Below, in pieces: positions 37,538 through 45,735 of a DNA stretch of 64,000 nt. Under the pieces are notes generated by a model. The model did no database searches. It saw only the letters and a list, made by a program, of their open reading frames with translations, and had not been told where the DNA came from. The DNA comes from Ruminococcaceae bacterium YRB3002 (GTDB lineage Bacteria > Bacillota > Clostridia > Saccharofermentanales > Saccharofermentanaceae): contig FMTG01000003.1 in NCBI GenBank assembly GCA_900099715.1, positions 213,980 through 277,979 of the forward strand, written 5' to 3'. Made by a program: the position numbers and the translations under genes. Position 1 is the stretch's first letter, and each line of letters starts with the position of its first letter.

Positions 37538-37546
37538 ATTCTAACA
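37538..37546 (-). promoter_or_regulatory. Possible extended -10 promoter before the initiating transferase gene
   Basis: On the minus strand TGTTAGAAT (TGn plus TAGAAT at 37538-37543) lies 69 bases before the ATG at 37469 inside a very AT-rich spacer. No clear -35. It could give the downstream polysaccharide genes a transcript separate from the Wzy-like gene. Confidence 0.35.
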
Positions 37547-37563
37547 TATAAATATAATTATTA

Positions 37564-37607
37564 AATAAACAAATAAGGGGACGCAGGTGCGGGTTTAATT
37601 GTTTATT
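37564..37607. repeat. Inverted repeat around a GGGGACG motif, REP-like copy 1
   Basis: AATAAACAA (37564-37572) pairs perfectly with 37599-37607 and the 26-base loop holds AAGGGGACGCAGGTGCGGG. The right arm overlaps the stop of the Wzy-like gene. Two other GGGGACG hairpins occur at 39050-39084 and 47021-47047. It may also act as a terminator. Confidence 0.5.
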
Positions 37608-38970
37608 ATGACTTAGACTTAGCAAGCTCCTTTGCAGGTCTGGCGTTCATCATTCCGATGATCGCCATATAGTAAAGCTCAACATAGAAAAGCCTGCAGT
37701 TGAAGAATGCAGCAGCACTGTAACCAATGAACATAGCGAAGCATATCCAGGTGACAACACGGTCATCCCTGTCCTGAGACTTGAGTACTCTCTTGATGCC
37801 CAGTACTGTGGAGATGACCAGCAGCGCCATAAAATTGAGGAATCCGAAGAGGCCCTGTGTTACAAGCGTCTGGATATAAACATTATGGGCGAAATTGCTG
37901 TACTGCATATTCGTCGTCCAATAGATGCTCTCCTTGTAGCACTGATATATGTTGTCAATACCTACACCCAGAACCCAATGCTTCGGGAAAGATTCCAGGC
38001 AGATCTTCCACTTCCATCCTCTGTCCGAACCGAAGGAATCGGAATTGCCCTGCCCCAGATCCTGCATCTCACGTGCAGACAAACCGATCCTTCTCGCAGG
38101 CAGGTCACTGATAATGAACGTAACACCGACAGCAGCGGCTGCTATAGCCACAAAGATAAAGAAGTTTCTGAGATAGAGCTTGTAATCAGCGTCACCCTTG
38201 TTCTTGCGCATCATTATGAGGAGTGAGACGAACAGTACGACCACTACTACGATATCGCCGGCCCACGCAAGTCTGGCCATGGAATTGAACGAGCAGTAAA
38301 CTGCGATAAAAGCGGATATCCCGCTTATTATCATATGGCTTATCTTACGGCTGAATATAACGGCACCGGCTGTAAGTCCGACAAACAGAACGCTCAGACC
38401 ACCCCAGAAATTAGTATTCTGTGTAAGCACATAAACCTGTGTTGTTGTCGTCTTCCACGGTACCGGCATGATCTTGAACCCAAATGTCTGCATGATTCCA
38501 AGAATACCCATAAGACCTGATATCACGACCATCGTGTAGAGCACATACTTACGGAGCTTTGCGGATGACAGCTGGAATCCTGCAAACATCATGCAGTAAT
38601 ACCCGACAAAGAAAATCGGATACTCATTTGTCTTGGCATCAGGTCTGTTAACCCTCGCAATATCGCATGAGTAGATCAGAGAGAGGAACATGAAGATATT
38701 GAGCGTGAAGAAGAAAATATCTGACCAGTGTCTTCCTGAAGGTCTCAACGCAAATTTGGCGGTGCACATGAAGGCTCCTATGACACCAAAAGCAGAGAAG
38801 ACCATTCTCTCTGCCGTCAGCTGATATCCAAAAAGCTCGGATATGAACTCCGATAACGGCACAAGTATCATGCACGCGATTATATAAAAACAGAAAGCCT
38901 TCTCGCCCAGCAATATATCGAGAAGAGAAGAACCCTTTCTCTTCAGCGTTGCAACTGTATCAGTATTCAA
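37606..38970 (-). CDS. O-antigen ligase/Wzy-type polymerase
   Basis: Polytopic membrane protein of about 454 residues with roughly 11-12 helices and a large extracytoplasmic loop (GLSAREMQDLGQGNSDSFGSD to FAHNVYIQTLVTQGLFGF), as in the Wzy_C/WaaL superfamily; the RGWKWKICLESFPKHWVLGVGI and HNVYIQ segments are the conserved loop. In this Gram-positive setting it is more likely the repeat-unit polymerase than a lipid A ligase. The start is uncertain: a TTG at 38970 has AGGGGGTG 7 bases upstream, near perfect, while an ATG at 38988 and a TTG at 39051 lack such a site. It is probably the first gene of the locus. Confidence 0.85.
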   Translation of the reverse strand: MNTDTVATLKRKGSSLLDILLGEKAFCFYIIACMILVPLSEFISELFGYQLTAERMVFSAFGVIGAFMCTAKFALRPSGRHWSDIFFFTLNIFMFLSLIYSCDIARVNRPDAKTNEYPIFFVGYYCMMFAGFQLSSAKLRKYVLYTMVVISGLMGILGIMQTFGFKIMPVPWKTTTTQVYVLTQNTNFWGGLSVLFVGLTAGAVIFSRKISHMIISGISAFIAVYCSFNSMARLAWAGDIVVVVVLFVSLLIMMRKNKGDADYKLYLRNFFIFVAIAAAAVGVTFIISDLPARRIGLSAREMQDLGQGNSDSFGSDRGWKWKICLESFPKHWVLGVGIDNIYQCYKESIYWTTNMQYSNFAHNVYIQTLVTQGLFGFLNFMALLVISTVLGIKRVLKSQDRDDRVVTWICFAMFIGYSAAAFFNCRLFYVELYYMAIIGMMNARPAKELAKSKS

Positions 38971-39022
38971 GACCGGACACCCCCTCATGCAAGCATCAAA
39001 TGACCATGATGAATAATGATAA

Positions 39023-39051
39023 ATAGTATGATATAAATCGCAAATCGTCAA
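39023..39051 (-). promoter_or_regulatory. Predicted sigma-A promoter of the polysaccharide locus
   Basis: On the minus strand TTGACG (39046-39051) and TACTAT (39023-39028) are spaced by 17 bases, giving a start near 39016 and a leader of about 45 bases. The -35 overlaps the left arm of the REP-like hairpin at 39050-39084. Confidence 0.5.
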
Positions 39052-39084
39052 ATGTGAAAAGGGGACGTGTCACTTTTCACATTT
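39050..39084. repeat. REP-like hairpin with GGGGACG loop, copy 2
   Basis: AAATGTGAAAAG (39050-39061) is a perfect 12-bp complement of 39073-39084, with loop GGGACGTGTCA. The GTGAAAAGGGGACG...TTTTCAC form is a dispersed element seen in many anaerobe genomes and linked by published work to REP-associated tyrosine transposases; none is encoded in this window. Confidence 0.6.
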
Positions 39085-39104
39085 ATGCTAACGTAGCGAC
39101 TCCC

Positions 39105-39225
39105 GAAGGCGAATAAACCCTTGTGAGCGGACTTCGTGAAGCTTGATCACACCTTTGCTCCGCAACCCCTGAAGGCGAATAAACCGCTTGTGAGCGGACT
39201 TCATGAAGCTTGATCACACCTTTGC
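39105..39225. repeat. Two-copy imperfect direct repeat, 66-bp period
   Basis: Two near-identical blocks of about 54-55 bases (39105-39158 and 39171-39225) begin GAAGGCGAATAAACC and end GATCACACCTTTGC; they differ by one inserted base and one substitution. The gene-free stretch 38971-39281 holds this repeat, the locus promoter and the REP-like hairpin. Downstream (39226-39281) are short GCAAAGCG motifs. No coding function is supported. Confidence 0.6.
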
Positions 39226-39281
39226 GAGCGACTCTCCGCACAAGCAAAGCGCGGAGGACCAGGAACGAGCAAAGCGTGCGA

Positions 39282-41159
39282 TCAAGCCGCTCTCCACCCC
39301 ACATCATGCCAGCATTCACCTGTTCCTATCTGGTCAACAGATGAATAATAAGGCATCGGAAGTGTTCCGCCGCATTCAGATTTTCCTGTCAGAACTTCAG
39401 CTACAGCACGCCCGCCTTCAGTACCGGGCAGGTAGCACATAATAACAGAATCCCACTGGTCGATGTATTCATCAATGATGACATTACGTCCGCATACAAG
39501 CAGAGTAGTTGTGGGAAGCCCGGTACTCATAGCGAACTCGATCGCGGACTGGTTGCCGCTCTGGGCAAGCGAACCTGTAATGGAAAGATCCTCTGTATCT
39601 CCCGTCCACTCCGCATAAGGTATCTCACCAAGACAGAGCAGTACCATATCACATGTGGATGCTTCCTCGGGATCTGTAACTATCGTAAATCCTTCTTCGT
39701 CAGCCACATCCTGAAGCGCCTCCTGGATAGTGCGGGCATACATTACCCATTCCACGCCTTCTTCGGTATCACTGTATCCTGTCCATGTAATCGTCCAGCC
39801 GCCGCACAGAACCCCTGTATCATTGGCTGCAGGTCCACAGACAAAGACGCGTGCACCCTTGGGGATCGTCATGTTAGAACCCACTTTAAGAGGAACAAAT
39901 GATTCACATGCAAGCTTACGTGCCACCTCTTTGCCATAATCAGAATACCAGTCGTAAGATGGGTTTGTGTTCTCCAGATAAGGATCATCAAAAAGGCCAA
40001 CATCCTTCTTAACCTTCAATATCCTCAGAACAGCATCATCAACCCGGGCCTCGGTTATATCACCCTTGCCAACTGCGTCAACGATAATGTCTCGGACAGT
40101 CTCGTAATCATCGGGTTCCATCAGCATATCGATACCGGCGTTAATTGCCAGCACAACATTCTCATACAACGTATCTCCGGAACAGTTATGAAGCGAATTG
40201 TAATCAGACACTATAAAACCTGAAAAACCGAAATCATCTTTGAGCTTCATGATGTACTTGCCGTTCTCGTGCATCTTGACACCTTCAAGAGCAGCGTGTG
40301 AGATCATAACAGTCTGTGCTCCGGCATCGATCAGCTGCTTATAAACATTGAGCAGTGCATTGAGCTCGTCATCGGTAAGACCTGATGTGTTGCCGCGGTC
40401 GATAAGCCTGTTCGTGCCATCAGAATATTCGCCCGTACCATAGGCAACATGTCCTTCCGCAAAGAAGTGCTTGGGACAGGATATTACTCCTTCATCCAGC
40501 TGACCCTTAACATATGCAAGAGCCAGGGGCGTGAGCCTGTCGAGGTCAGAAGAGAAACACTCGTAAGTCCTTCCCCACCTGGGATCCTGAGGATCTGTCA
40601 CTACGGGTCCGAAGTTCCATATCATACCCGTGCGTTTCATGTCTGAGCCGACAAGACGTCCGTACTCATATGTGAGTTCAGGATCATTAGCCGCACCGAT
40701 ATTGATATTGTGAGGATAGAGGATCGCAGCATCAGCCGTATTCACACCATGGACAGAGTCCTGTCCGTAGATATAAGGTATCCCCGCCTCTGATGCGAGA
40801 GCATGTTCCTGATAGATGCGGACACGTGATATCCAGTTATCCATGGAAATTGCCGGCCACTCATCCTTAGTGGAGAACATCGATCCATAGTCGCCTTCCT
40901 CCATATCAACATGGCTGCATGATCTGACCTGGCTCTGAACCATCTGGGAAGCCTTCTGCTCCAAAGTCAATGTAGCCAGTATCTCTTCGGGAGTCATATC
41001 AGGAGTCCACTTGGTATTCTCCTCACTGCTGCTGCCTGAAGTCGCACCCGTCCATGAAGGTTCCGTCTCCTCCACAGCAGGTGTACACCCGATAACCGGC
41101 ATCACAAATGATGCCATCATTCCAACAACAAGAATACCTGATAAGACCCTGTTCTTCAT
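39282..41159 (-). CDS. Secreted lipoprotein glycoside hydrolase family 3 (beta-glucosidase-like)
   Basis: 625 residues. A signal peptide with lipobox VIGC (Cys near 25) predicts a lipid-anchored exoenzyme; a Thr/Ser/Glu linker follows. The GH3 barrel has LTLEQKASQMVQ, GQDSVHGVN, WNFGPVVTDPQDPRWGRTYE, CPKHFFAEGHVAYGTG, and the nucleophile Asp in GFSGFIVSDYNSL. The C-terminal alpha/beta domain has ARVFVCGPAANDTGVLCGGW. It probably releases glucose or xylose from beta-linked oligosaccharides at the cell surface. The ATG at 41159 was chosen since GGGGGT lies 6 bases upstream, whereas for the ATG at 41165 it is adjacent. The stop is 20 bases downstream of the small membrane protein gene order. Confidence 0.93.
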   Translation of the reverse strand: MKNRVLSGILVVGMMASFVMPVIGCTPAVEETEPSWTGATSGSSSEENTKWTPDMTPEEILATLTLEQKASQMVQSQVRSCSHVDMEEGDYGSMFSTKDEWPAISMDNWISRVRIYQEHALASEAGIPYIYGQDSVHGVNTADAAILYPHNINIGAANDPELTYEYGRLVGSDMKRTGMIWNFGPVVTDPQDPRWGRTYECFSSDLDRLTPLALAYVKGQLDEGVISCPKHFFAEGHVAYGTGEYSDGTNRLIDRGNTSGLTDDELNALLNVYKQLIDAGAQTVMISHAALEGVKMHENGKYIMKLKDDFGFSGFIVSDYNSLHNCSGDTLYENVVLAINAGIDMLMEPDDYETVRDIIVDAVGKGDITEARVDDAVLRILKVKKDVGLFDDPYLENTNPSYDWYSDYGKEVARKLACESFVPLKVGSNMTIPKGARVFVCGPAANDTGVLCGGWTITWTGYSDTEEGVEWVMYARTIQEALQDVADEEGFTIVTDPEEASTCDMVLLCLGEIPYAEWTGDTEDLSITGSLAQSGNQSAIEFAMSTGLPTTTLLVCGRNVIIDEYIDQWDSVIMCYLPGTEGGRAVAEVLTGKSECGGTLPMPYYSSVDQIGTGECWHDVGWRAA

Positions 41160-41179
41160 GTTCATACCCCCACTAACGA

Positions 41180-41686
41180 TCAGTTAAAGCTGTTAGCCAG
41201 GTTCTTTATAAACTCTGACTCTGACAGCAGGCTTACACCACACATACTCAAAATGCCCATGATAATTCCGGCAAGCAGCACACCCAGCATGACCGCGATA
41301 ACACTTGTCTTAAAATCCATATCCAGCAGACTGGCAGCCAGTGTTCCGGTCCATGCGCCGGTACCGGGCAAAGGTATTCCCACAAACAGCAGCAAAGCCA
41401 GGAACAGTCCTCTTCCGGCCTTTGCCTGGAGCTTCTCTCCACCCTTGTGACCCTTCTTCAGACACCAGCTGAAGAACTTTCCGATAAACTTCTTATCAGC
41501 GCCCCATTCCAGAACCCTTCTCGCGAAGAAAAAAATGATCGGCACCGGAACCATATTGCCTACAATACACACAATATATGCAGGTATTACAGGAATCCCT
41601 ACCAGCAGCGCGAAAGGAAGCGCTCCCCTAAGCTCGATCAGCGGCACCATTGAGATAATGAATGCCATAGCATACTTCATAAACAT
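41180..41686 (-). CDS. Small membrane export-like protein (COG2426 type)
   Basis: 168 residues with four to five predicted membrane helices. MVPLIELRGALPFAL near the start and VGIPLPGTGAWTGTLAASLL in the centre match the small multidrug export/COG2426 family; the reentrant PLPGTGAWTG motif is shared with DedA-type proteins. Function in the family is not established. It lies 20 bases upstream of the GH3 gene on the same strand and is divergent from rfbA. AGAGGTTATTCT precedes the ATG. Confidence 0.85.
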   Translation of the reverse strand: MFMKYAMAFIISMVPLIELRGALPFALLVGIPVIPAYIVCIVGNMVPVPIIFFFARRVLEWGADKKFIGKFFSWCLKKGHKGGEKLQAKAGRGLFLALLLFVGIPLPGTGAWTGTLAASLLDMDFKTSVIAVMLGVLLAGIIMGILSMCGVSLLSESEFIKNLANSFN

Positions 41687-41745
41687 AGAATAACCTCTTA
41701 TCTCTTTCAGTTAATCTTCAAGATGATAACATAAATAACGGAGTC

Positions 41746-41774
41746 TTGCACTTTCGCGATGATGACATTAGAAT
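41746..41774 (+). promoter_or_regulatory. Predicted sigma-A promoter of rfbA
   Basis: TTGCAC (41746-41751) and TAGAAT (41769-41774) are spaced by 17 bases, about 42 bases ahead of the rfbA ATG. Confidence 0.6.
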
Positions 41775-41816
41775 ATCAATATATGTATAAAAAATATCAT
41801 TTTTACGAGGTTTAAT

Positions 41817-42698
41817 ATGAAAGGAATCATTCTGGCTGCCGGCAAAGGCACAAGACTTCACCCGATAACGCTACCCGTCTGCAAACCGCTCCTGCCGGTG
41901 TATGACAAGCCGCTCATCTACTATTCACTTGCTACACTGATGAACGCGGGCATCAGGGATATACTCATAATCATACCGCCCGACGAGCAGAAGGTCTTCG
42001 AGAATCTTTTGGGGGACGGTTCAAAATACGGAATCAACATCAGTTATCTTGAGCAGAAAGTGCAGCGCGGTATTGCTGATGCCTTCATCATCGGCAAGGA
42101 GTTTATCGGTGATGACAGTGTGTGCCTCGCTCTCGGTGACAATATATTCTATGGTCCTTCATTCAGACAAAAGCTGAGAGGAGCTGTCAAGGAACTCACT
42201 TCAGGCGCCACCATATTCGGTTACTATGTTAATGATCCCCGTCCTTTTGGTGTAGTTGAATTTGATACAGAAGGCACAGCCATCTCCATCGAGGAGAAGC
42301 CCAAGATCCCTAAGTCTAATTACATCGTTCCGGGACTGTATTTCTATGATAATGACGTAGTCAGGATCGCTGCTGACGTAAAGCCTTCGGCAAGAGGCGA
42401 GCTTGAGATTACATCTGTCAACAACGAGTACCTCAAGCAGGGCAAGCTTCACGTCATTCCTCTCGGTCAGGAATTCTCATGGTTTGATGCAGGTACGGCT
42501 GACAGCCTCTACACTTCCGCAGGCGCTATCCGTTCCGCTCAGCGAAGCGGCAAGATGATCGCATGTCTCGAGGAGATAGCTGTCCACAACAGATGGATAA
42601 CCATCGACGAACTCGAAGCCGCAGCAGAGGCCATGAAGCAGACCCAGTACGGACAGTACATGCTTGGCGTTGTTAACGACCTGAGAGACGAAGTATAA
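41817..42698 (+). CDS. rfbA: Glucose-1-phosphate thymidylyltransferase
   Basis: Makes dTDP-glucose from dTTP and glucose-1-phosphate, the first step to dTDP-L-rhamnose and other deoxysugars. The 293 residues show GIILAAGKGTRLHPIT, PVYDKPLIYYSLATLMNAGI, LALGDNIFYGPSF, SIEEKPKIPKSNY and WFDAGTADSLYTSAG. The family RmlA is clear. The usual rfbB, rfbC and rfbD partners are not in the window, so the pathway must be completed elsewhere. GAGG lies 6 bases before the ATG. Confidence 0.95.
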   Translation: MKGIILAAGKGTRLHPITLPVCKPLLPVYDKPLIYYSLATLMNAGIRDILIIIPPDEQKVFENLLGDGSKYGINISYLEQKVQRGIADAFIIGKEFIGDDSVCLALGDNIFYGPSFRQKLRGAVKELTSGATIFGYYVNDPRPFGVVEFDTEGTAISIEEKPKIPKSNYIVPGLYFYDNDVVRIAADVKPSARGELEITSVNNEYLKQGKLHVIPLGQEFSWFDAGTADSLYTSAGAIRSAQRSGKMIACLEEIAVHNRWITIDELEAAAEAMKQTQYGQYMLGVVNDLRDEV

Positions 42699-42789
42699 TC
42701 AACTACGCCAACTGTTGAACGATTCTGCTCGATGAAAGACACAAATAATAATACCTGACTGTTGTCATTTGAAGTATGGTTTGTTATCT

Positions 42790-44040
42790 ATGACAAAAAG
42801 AAGAACTGTCTGCTTAATTACAATCAGCCTGTTGATCACGCTATGTCTAGCAACTGTAACGGCTTGTATAACTGATAAATGCCCAACATTTGATCAGAGT
42901 CATTCGGATATTAATGTCTCAGATTGTCTCTCAATAGGAAATAGCCCTGATGAGATCAGATTTGTTTATTATGCTCAAAAGTCAGGTTATTACAACTTGT
43001 GTATTCATTTGAATAACAGTGCGTTATCCGGCTCTGTCGGTATTCACGTTCGTGATCACTTCATAAAACTGATCAGCAGACCTGATGATGGAGATGAAGT
43101 CTCGACAACCTTCTTCTGTAACGAAGGCAAGAATCTGATTTGCATAAAGAAATTCGACGGGGATCTGATCGCAAGTATTGAAAGGTTTGTCATAAAACCA
43201 AGTGACCATACAATCAAAATGGTGATAGTTCCCCACGAAGATGATGAGATCTTTGCATTTGCAGGTTCAATACAGCAAATGCTCAAAAACGGTGATGACG
43301 TTAGAGTCGTTTTTTTAACAAACGGCGATTATTTTAATAAAGAACTGGGGCCTGTACGGATTTCTGAAAGCCTACGAGCTTTGGAGATTCTAGGTGTCGT
43401 CAGATCTAATATAACATTTCTCGGGTATGGGGATGCTTTGATCAGTTCTTTATTCCTTGCATGTGAGACTGATGAAGTTTTTGAATCAAAATGCCATTTA
43501 ACTGAAACTTACGGTGACAGTTCTCAAGGTGTGTATGATTACCATTTTCTGAACTCAGGTAATCATGCTTCTTATTCCGGGAATAACATAAGGGAAGATC
43601 TGTTAAGCATCCTGGATATTAACAGACCAGAGGCCATATTTGTTACGTCAACCACCGAGTGGCATCCCGATCATAAATACCTTTATGCATTTATGGACGA
43701 AACTATCAAAAAACTCAACAAAAGCTATGACTATCATCCATCTTTATGTCAAAGTGTAATACACGGTGACAGCGCAGACTGGCCACAAAGATTGGAATAT
43801 GATGCCAATGGTCAACCGATTATTGTGTCATTCACTACTCCATTTTCAACTTCTAACCCTGATTTATCTTGGGAAGACGCGACCCACGTTATTCTTAGTG
43901 ACGACGAGATTAATAATAAATACGAAGCAATAAAGGAATTTGTTTCTCAGAATGAAGGTGGGGACAATTACAAGGGAAACAGTGAGTTTAACTTTGCCTT
44001 TTGCAAAGAGGATGAGTTTTATTGGATCAAACAATACTAA
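42790..44040 (+). CDS. Lipoprotein with PIG-L/LmbE-type deacetylase domain
   Basis: About 416 residues. The signal peptide (KRRTVCLITISLLITLCLATVTAC) ends in a VTAC lipobox. Residues about 30-140 form a beta-rich domain of unknown role. The PIG-L domain follows, with the metal motif as PHEDDEIFAFAG (PHPDDE in most) and HPDHKYL further on; these deacetylases remove acetyl groups from GlcNAc-type sugars. A secreted form suggests action on surface glycans. The ATG at 42790 lacks a good ribosome site; a TTG seven codons upstream is the alternative. The gene is visibly richer in A/T than its neighbours, with no clear promoter, suggesting transfer. Its stop overlaps the convergent HD gene. Confidence 0.8.
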   Translation: MTKRRTVCLITISLLITLCLATVTACITDKCPTFDQSHSDINVSDCLSIGNSPDEIRFVYYAQKSGYYNLCIHLNNSALSGSVGIHVRDHFIKLISRPDDGDEVSTTFFCNEGKNLICIKKFDGDLIASIERFVIKPSDHTIKMVIVPHEDDEIFAFAGSIQQMLKNGDDVRVVFLTNGDYFNKELGPVRISESLRALEILGVVRSNITFLGYGDALISSLFLACETDEVFESKCHLTETYGDSSQGVYDYHFLNSGNHASYSGNNIREDLLSILDINRPEAIFVTSTTEWHPDHKYLYAFMDETIKKLNKSYDYHPSLCQSVIHGDSADWPQRLEYDANGQPIIVSFTTPFSTSNPDLSWEDATHVILSDDEINNKYEAIKEFVSQNEGGDNYKGNSEFNFAFCKEDEFYWIKQY

Positions 44041-44627
44041 CTAAAGTATTCACCAACAGAACTCTCATTCTCAAACCGCCTGACAAAATCTAACAAAAAC
44101 CCGTGCCTTTCTTCAGCCAGCCTGCGGGCGCTCTCCGTATTCATCTCATCTTTGAGGAGGAGCAGCTTCTCATAAAAATGCTTCATGCTGTCCTCCAAAG
44201 ACCGCCCGTGTTTGCCGCCGTAAGCAAAGGTCCTGGCAATCCCTACAGCACCCATCGCATCCAGTCTGTCGGCATCCTGAACTATCATTGCTTCTATGGA
44301 TGACGGTTTCTTACCGCGGTTCTTACTGAAAGAGACAGACTCTATAATACTGCAGATAAACCCTGTCTGTTCAGCATCAAAGCCATGCTCCTTAAGAAAG
44401 GTTCGCGCGTTATGATTATCTTCAGTGTCAAAAAGCTTATGATCATCCACATCATGAAGGAGCGCGGCAAGAGCCACCGCTTCCATATCGCATTCCTGTT
44501 CTTCCGCGGCAATCATCATCGCATTTCTGAACACCCTGAGGCTGTGGTTCACATCATGTCCGTCCGAATTTCCTTCGAAGATTCCCAGGATATATTCTGT
44601 CGCTTCCTGTATCAGCAAGTCATTCAT
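44037..44627 (-). CDS. HD-domain phosphohydrolase
   Basis: 196 residues with the HD signature H...HD...D: DGHDVNHSLRVFRNAMMIA, AALLHDVDDHKLF and IVQDADRLDAMGAVGIART. The family (YedJ/YpgQ-like) hydrolyses nucleotides or other phosphates; the substrate cannot be told. The ATG at 44627 overlaps the methyltransferase stop as ATGA, so the 13 codons of open frame upstream were dropped. Its end overlaps the convergent PIG-L gene stop. Confidence 0.88.
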   Translation of the reverse strand: MNDLLIQEATEYILGIFEGNSDGHDVNHSLRVFRNAMMIAAEEQECDMEAVALAALLHDVDDHKLFDTEDNHNARTFLKEHGFDAEQTGFICSIIESVSFSKNRGKKPSSIEAMIVQDADRLDAMGAVGIARTFAYGGKHGRSLEDSMKHFYEKLLLLKDEMNTESARRLAEERHGFLLDFVRRFENESSVGEYFS

Positions 44628-45298
44628 TTGATCGCCCAGAATCCTGCCTGAAGATATGATGCCCATAAAACATTTACTGCCTTAAAGCTGCACTTCTTCA
44701 ACAACTCCAGATGCTGTTCCACCGTTATTGGCAGCACCTCTGTGCCACGTCTTTCCAGATGCATCTTAATGCTTTCGGGAGAATGACCATGTGCGGCAAG
44801 GAATCCTGCCCACCTGTCTGCTGCTATCTCATCAGCCTCATCTGTTTCCATTCTGATATTCTCGAATGCTACAAAGATACCGCCGTCCTTCAACGCCTGA
44901 CGGCACCGGTGGACTGCCTGCTCCCTGCTCCCGATATCCAGATAGTGGTGACACTGGATAGCCGTCACTATATCAAACTCATTATCGAATTCCAATTCTC
45001 CTGAAGGAACATTGAAGTATCTGACATTCCTGCCGGCAAGTTTGTTCTTCGCTACATCGAGCATCTGTTCTGAAGGATCACATAGAGTAAGTCGTGCTCC
45101 CGGAAAGGCTTCCAAAGCACGCATTGCAAGAGTACCCGTACCGCATCCCGTATCAAGCCACATAGGTGAGCTGTTCCCCATAGTGTTCACAAGATCGATC
45201 ACCTGCTTATGGTATTCGCTGTAATACGGAAGCACAGACGTAATACGTGCATCATATGTGCCTGAATCGTATGCTGAACTGTTATCATTCGCGGACAT
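44624..45298 (-). CDS. Class I SAM-dependent methyltransferase
   Basis: 224 residues with a methyltransferase type 11/12 Rossmann core: MWLDTGCGTGTLAMRALEAF (motif I), LTLCDPSEQMLDVAKNKL, FDIVTAIQCHHYLD, and ALKDGGIFVAFENIR. The substrate is unknown; small-molecule targets are usual for this class. AAGGATGATC precedes the ATG. It follows the broken membrane protein gene and is coupled to the HD hydrolase. Confidence 0.85.
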   Translation of the reverse strand: MSANDNSSAYDSGTYDARITSVLPYYSEYHKQVIDLVNTMGNSSPMWLDTGCGTGTLAMRALEAFPGARLTLCDPSEQMLDVAKNKLAGRNVRYFNVPSGELEFDNEFDIVTAIQCHHYLDIGSREQAVHRCRQALKDGGIFVAFENIRMETDEADEIAADRWAGFLAAHGHSPESIKMHLERRGTEVLPITVEQHLELLKKCSFKAVNVLWASYLQAGFWAIK

Positions 45299-45315
45299 AA
45301 TTGATCATCCTTTCA

Positions 45316-45627
45316 CTACACTTCGCATTTAAAACACATGCTGCGGTTTATTCTTCTTTTCCGTCCTGTGATCTGTTCCTGTGCCTTTTTTGTTGTATTA
45401 CAAATCGCAATTACAATAAATACTGCGATTATCACGCCGACTATGATCTCGATCCAGTTATGCTCGATAATGCCAAAGGTCAGCAGCAATGCGACCAAAC
45501 CACCAAAAACGATTATAAGGAATGCTCCTGCCAGCATCCTGACCGCAAGCGGTACTTTCCTGTCTCCGACAGCTCATACAGAGCCATCTACAATGAGTTC
45601 AAAAACAATATCAAGAATAAGTTCCAT
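45316..45627 (-). pseudogene. Small membrane protein gene interrupted by an in-frame TGA
   Basis: From the ATG at 45627 (GGAGAAG upstream) the frame reads MELILDIVFELIVDGSV, then TGA at 45574-45576, then continues in the same frame AVGDRKVPLAVRMLAGAFL to a stop at 45316. The whole resembles a common clostridial small membrane protein beginning ME-LILEL-hydrophobic with a KKVPLPxR segment and two membrane helices. The downstream part alone (from ATG 45537) still codes both helices and could be made separately. A 5-bp stem (45560-45564 with 45568-45572) begins one base after the TGA. Read as a nonsense-mutated gene. Confidence 0.65.
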
Positions 45628-45701
45628 TGCTCTTCTCCGGCATCCTCCGCAAGATAATGATACATTGAAATTATACCACGTCATTGTCTGGTTACCGAAT
45701 A

Positions 45702-45710
45702 TGGTAGAAT
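45702..45710 (+). promoter_or_regulatory. Extended -10 promoter of the acyltransferase gene
   Basis: TGGTAGAAT (TGn plus TAGAAT at 45705-45710) lies 25 bases before the ATG, with TTGTCT at 45684-45689 (15-base spacing) as a weak -35. Confidence 0.45.
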
Positions 45711-45735
45711 ATACCAAAAAGACAGGATCAGCACC

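Noticed and set aside
38989..39051. TTG start at 39051 for the Wzy-like gene
   Set aside because: That triplet is part of the predicted -35 box, and a TTG at 38970 has a near-perfect ribosome site.
39083..39319. 78-codon minus-strand frame over the 66-bp repeats
   Set aside because: It is a reading of the direct repeat (YSPSGVA twice) with no ribosome site, and it overlaps the end of the GH3 gene.
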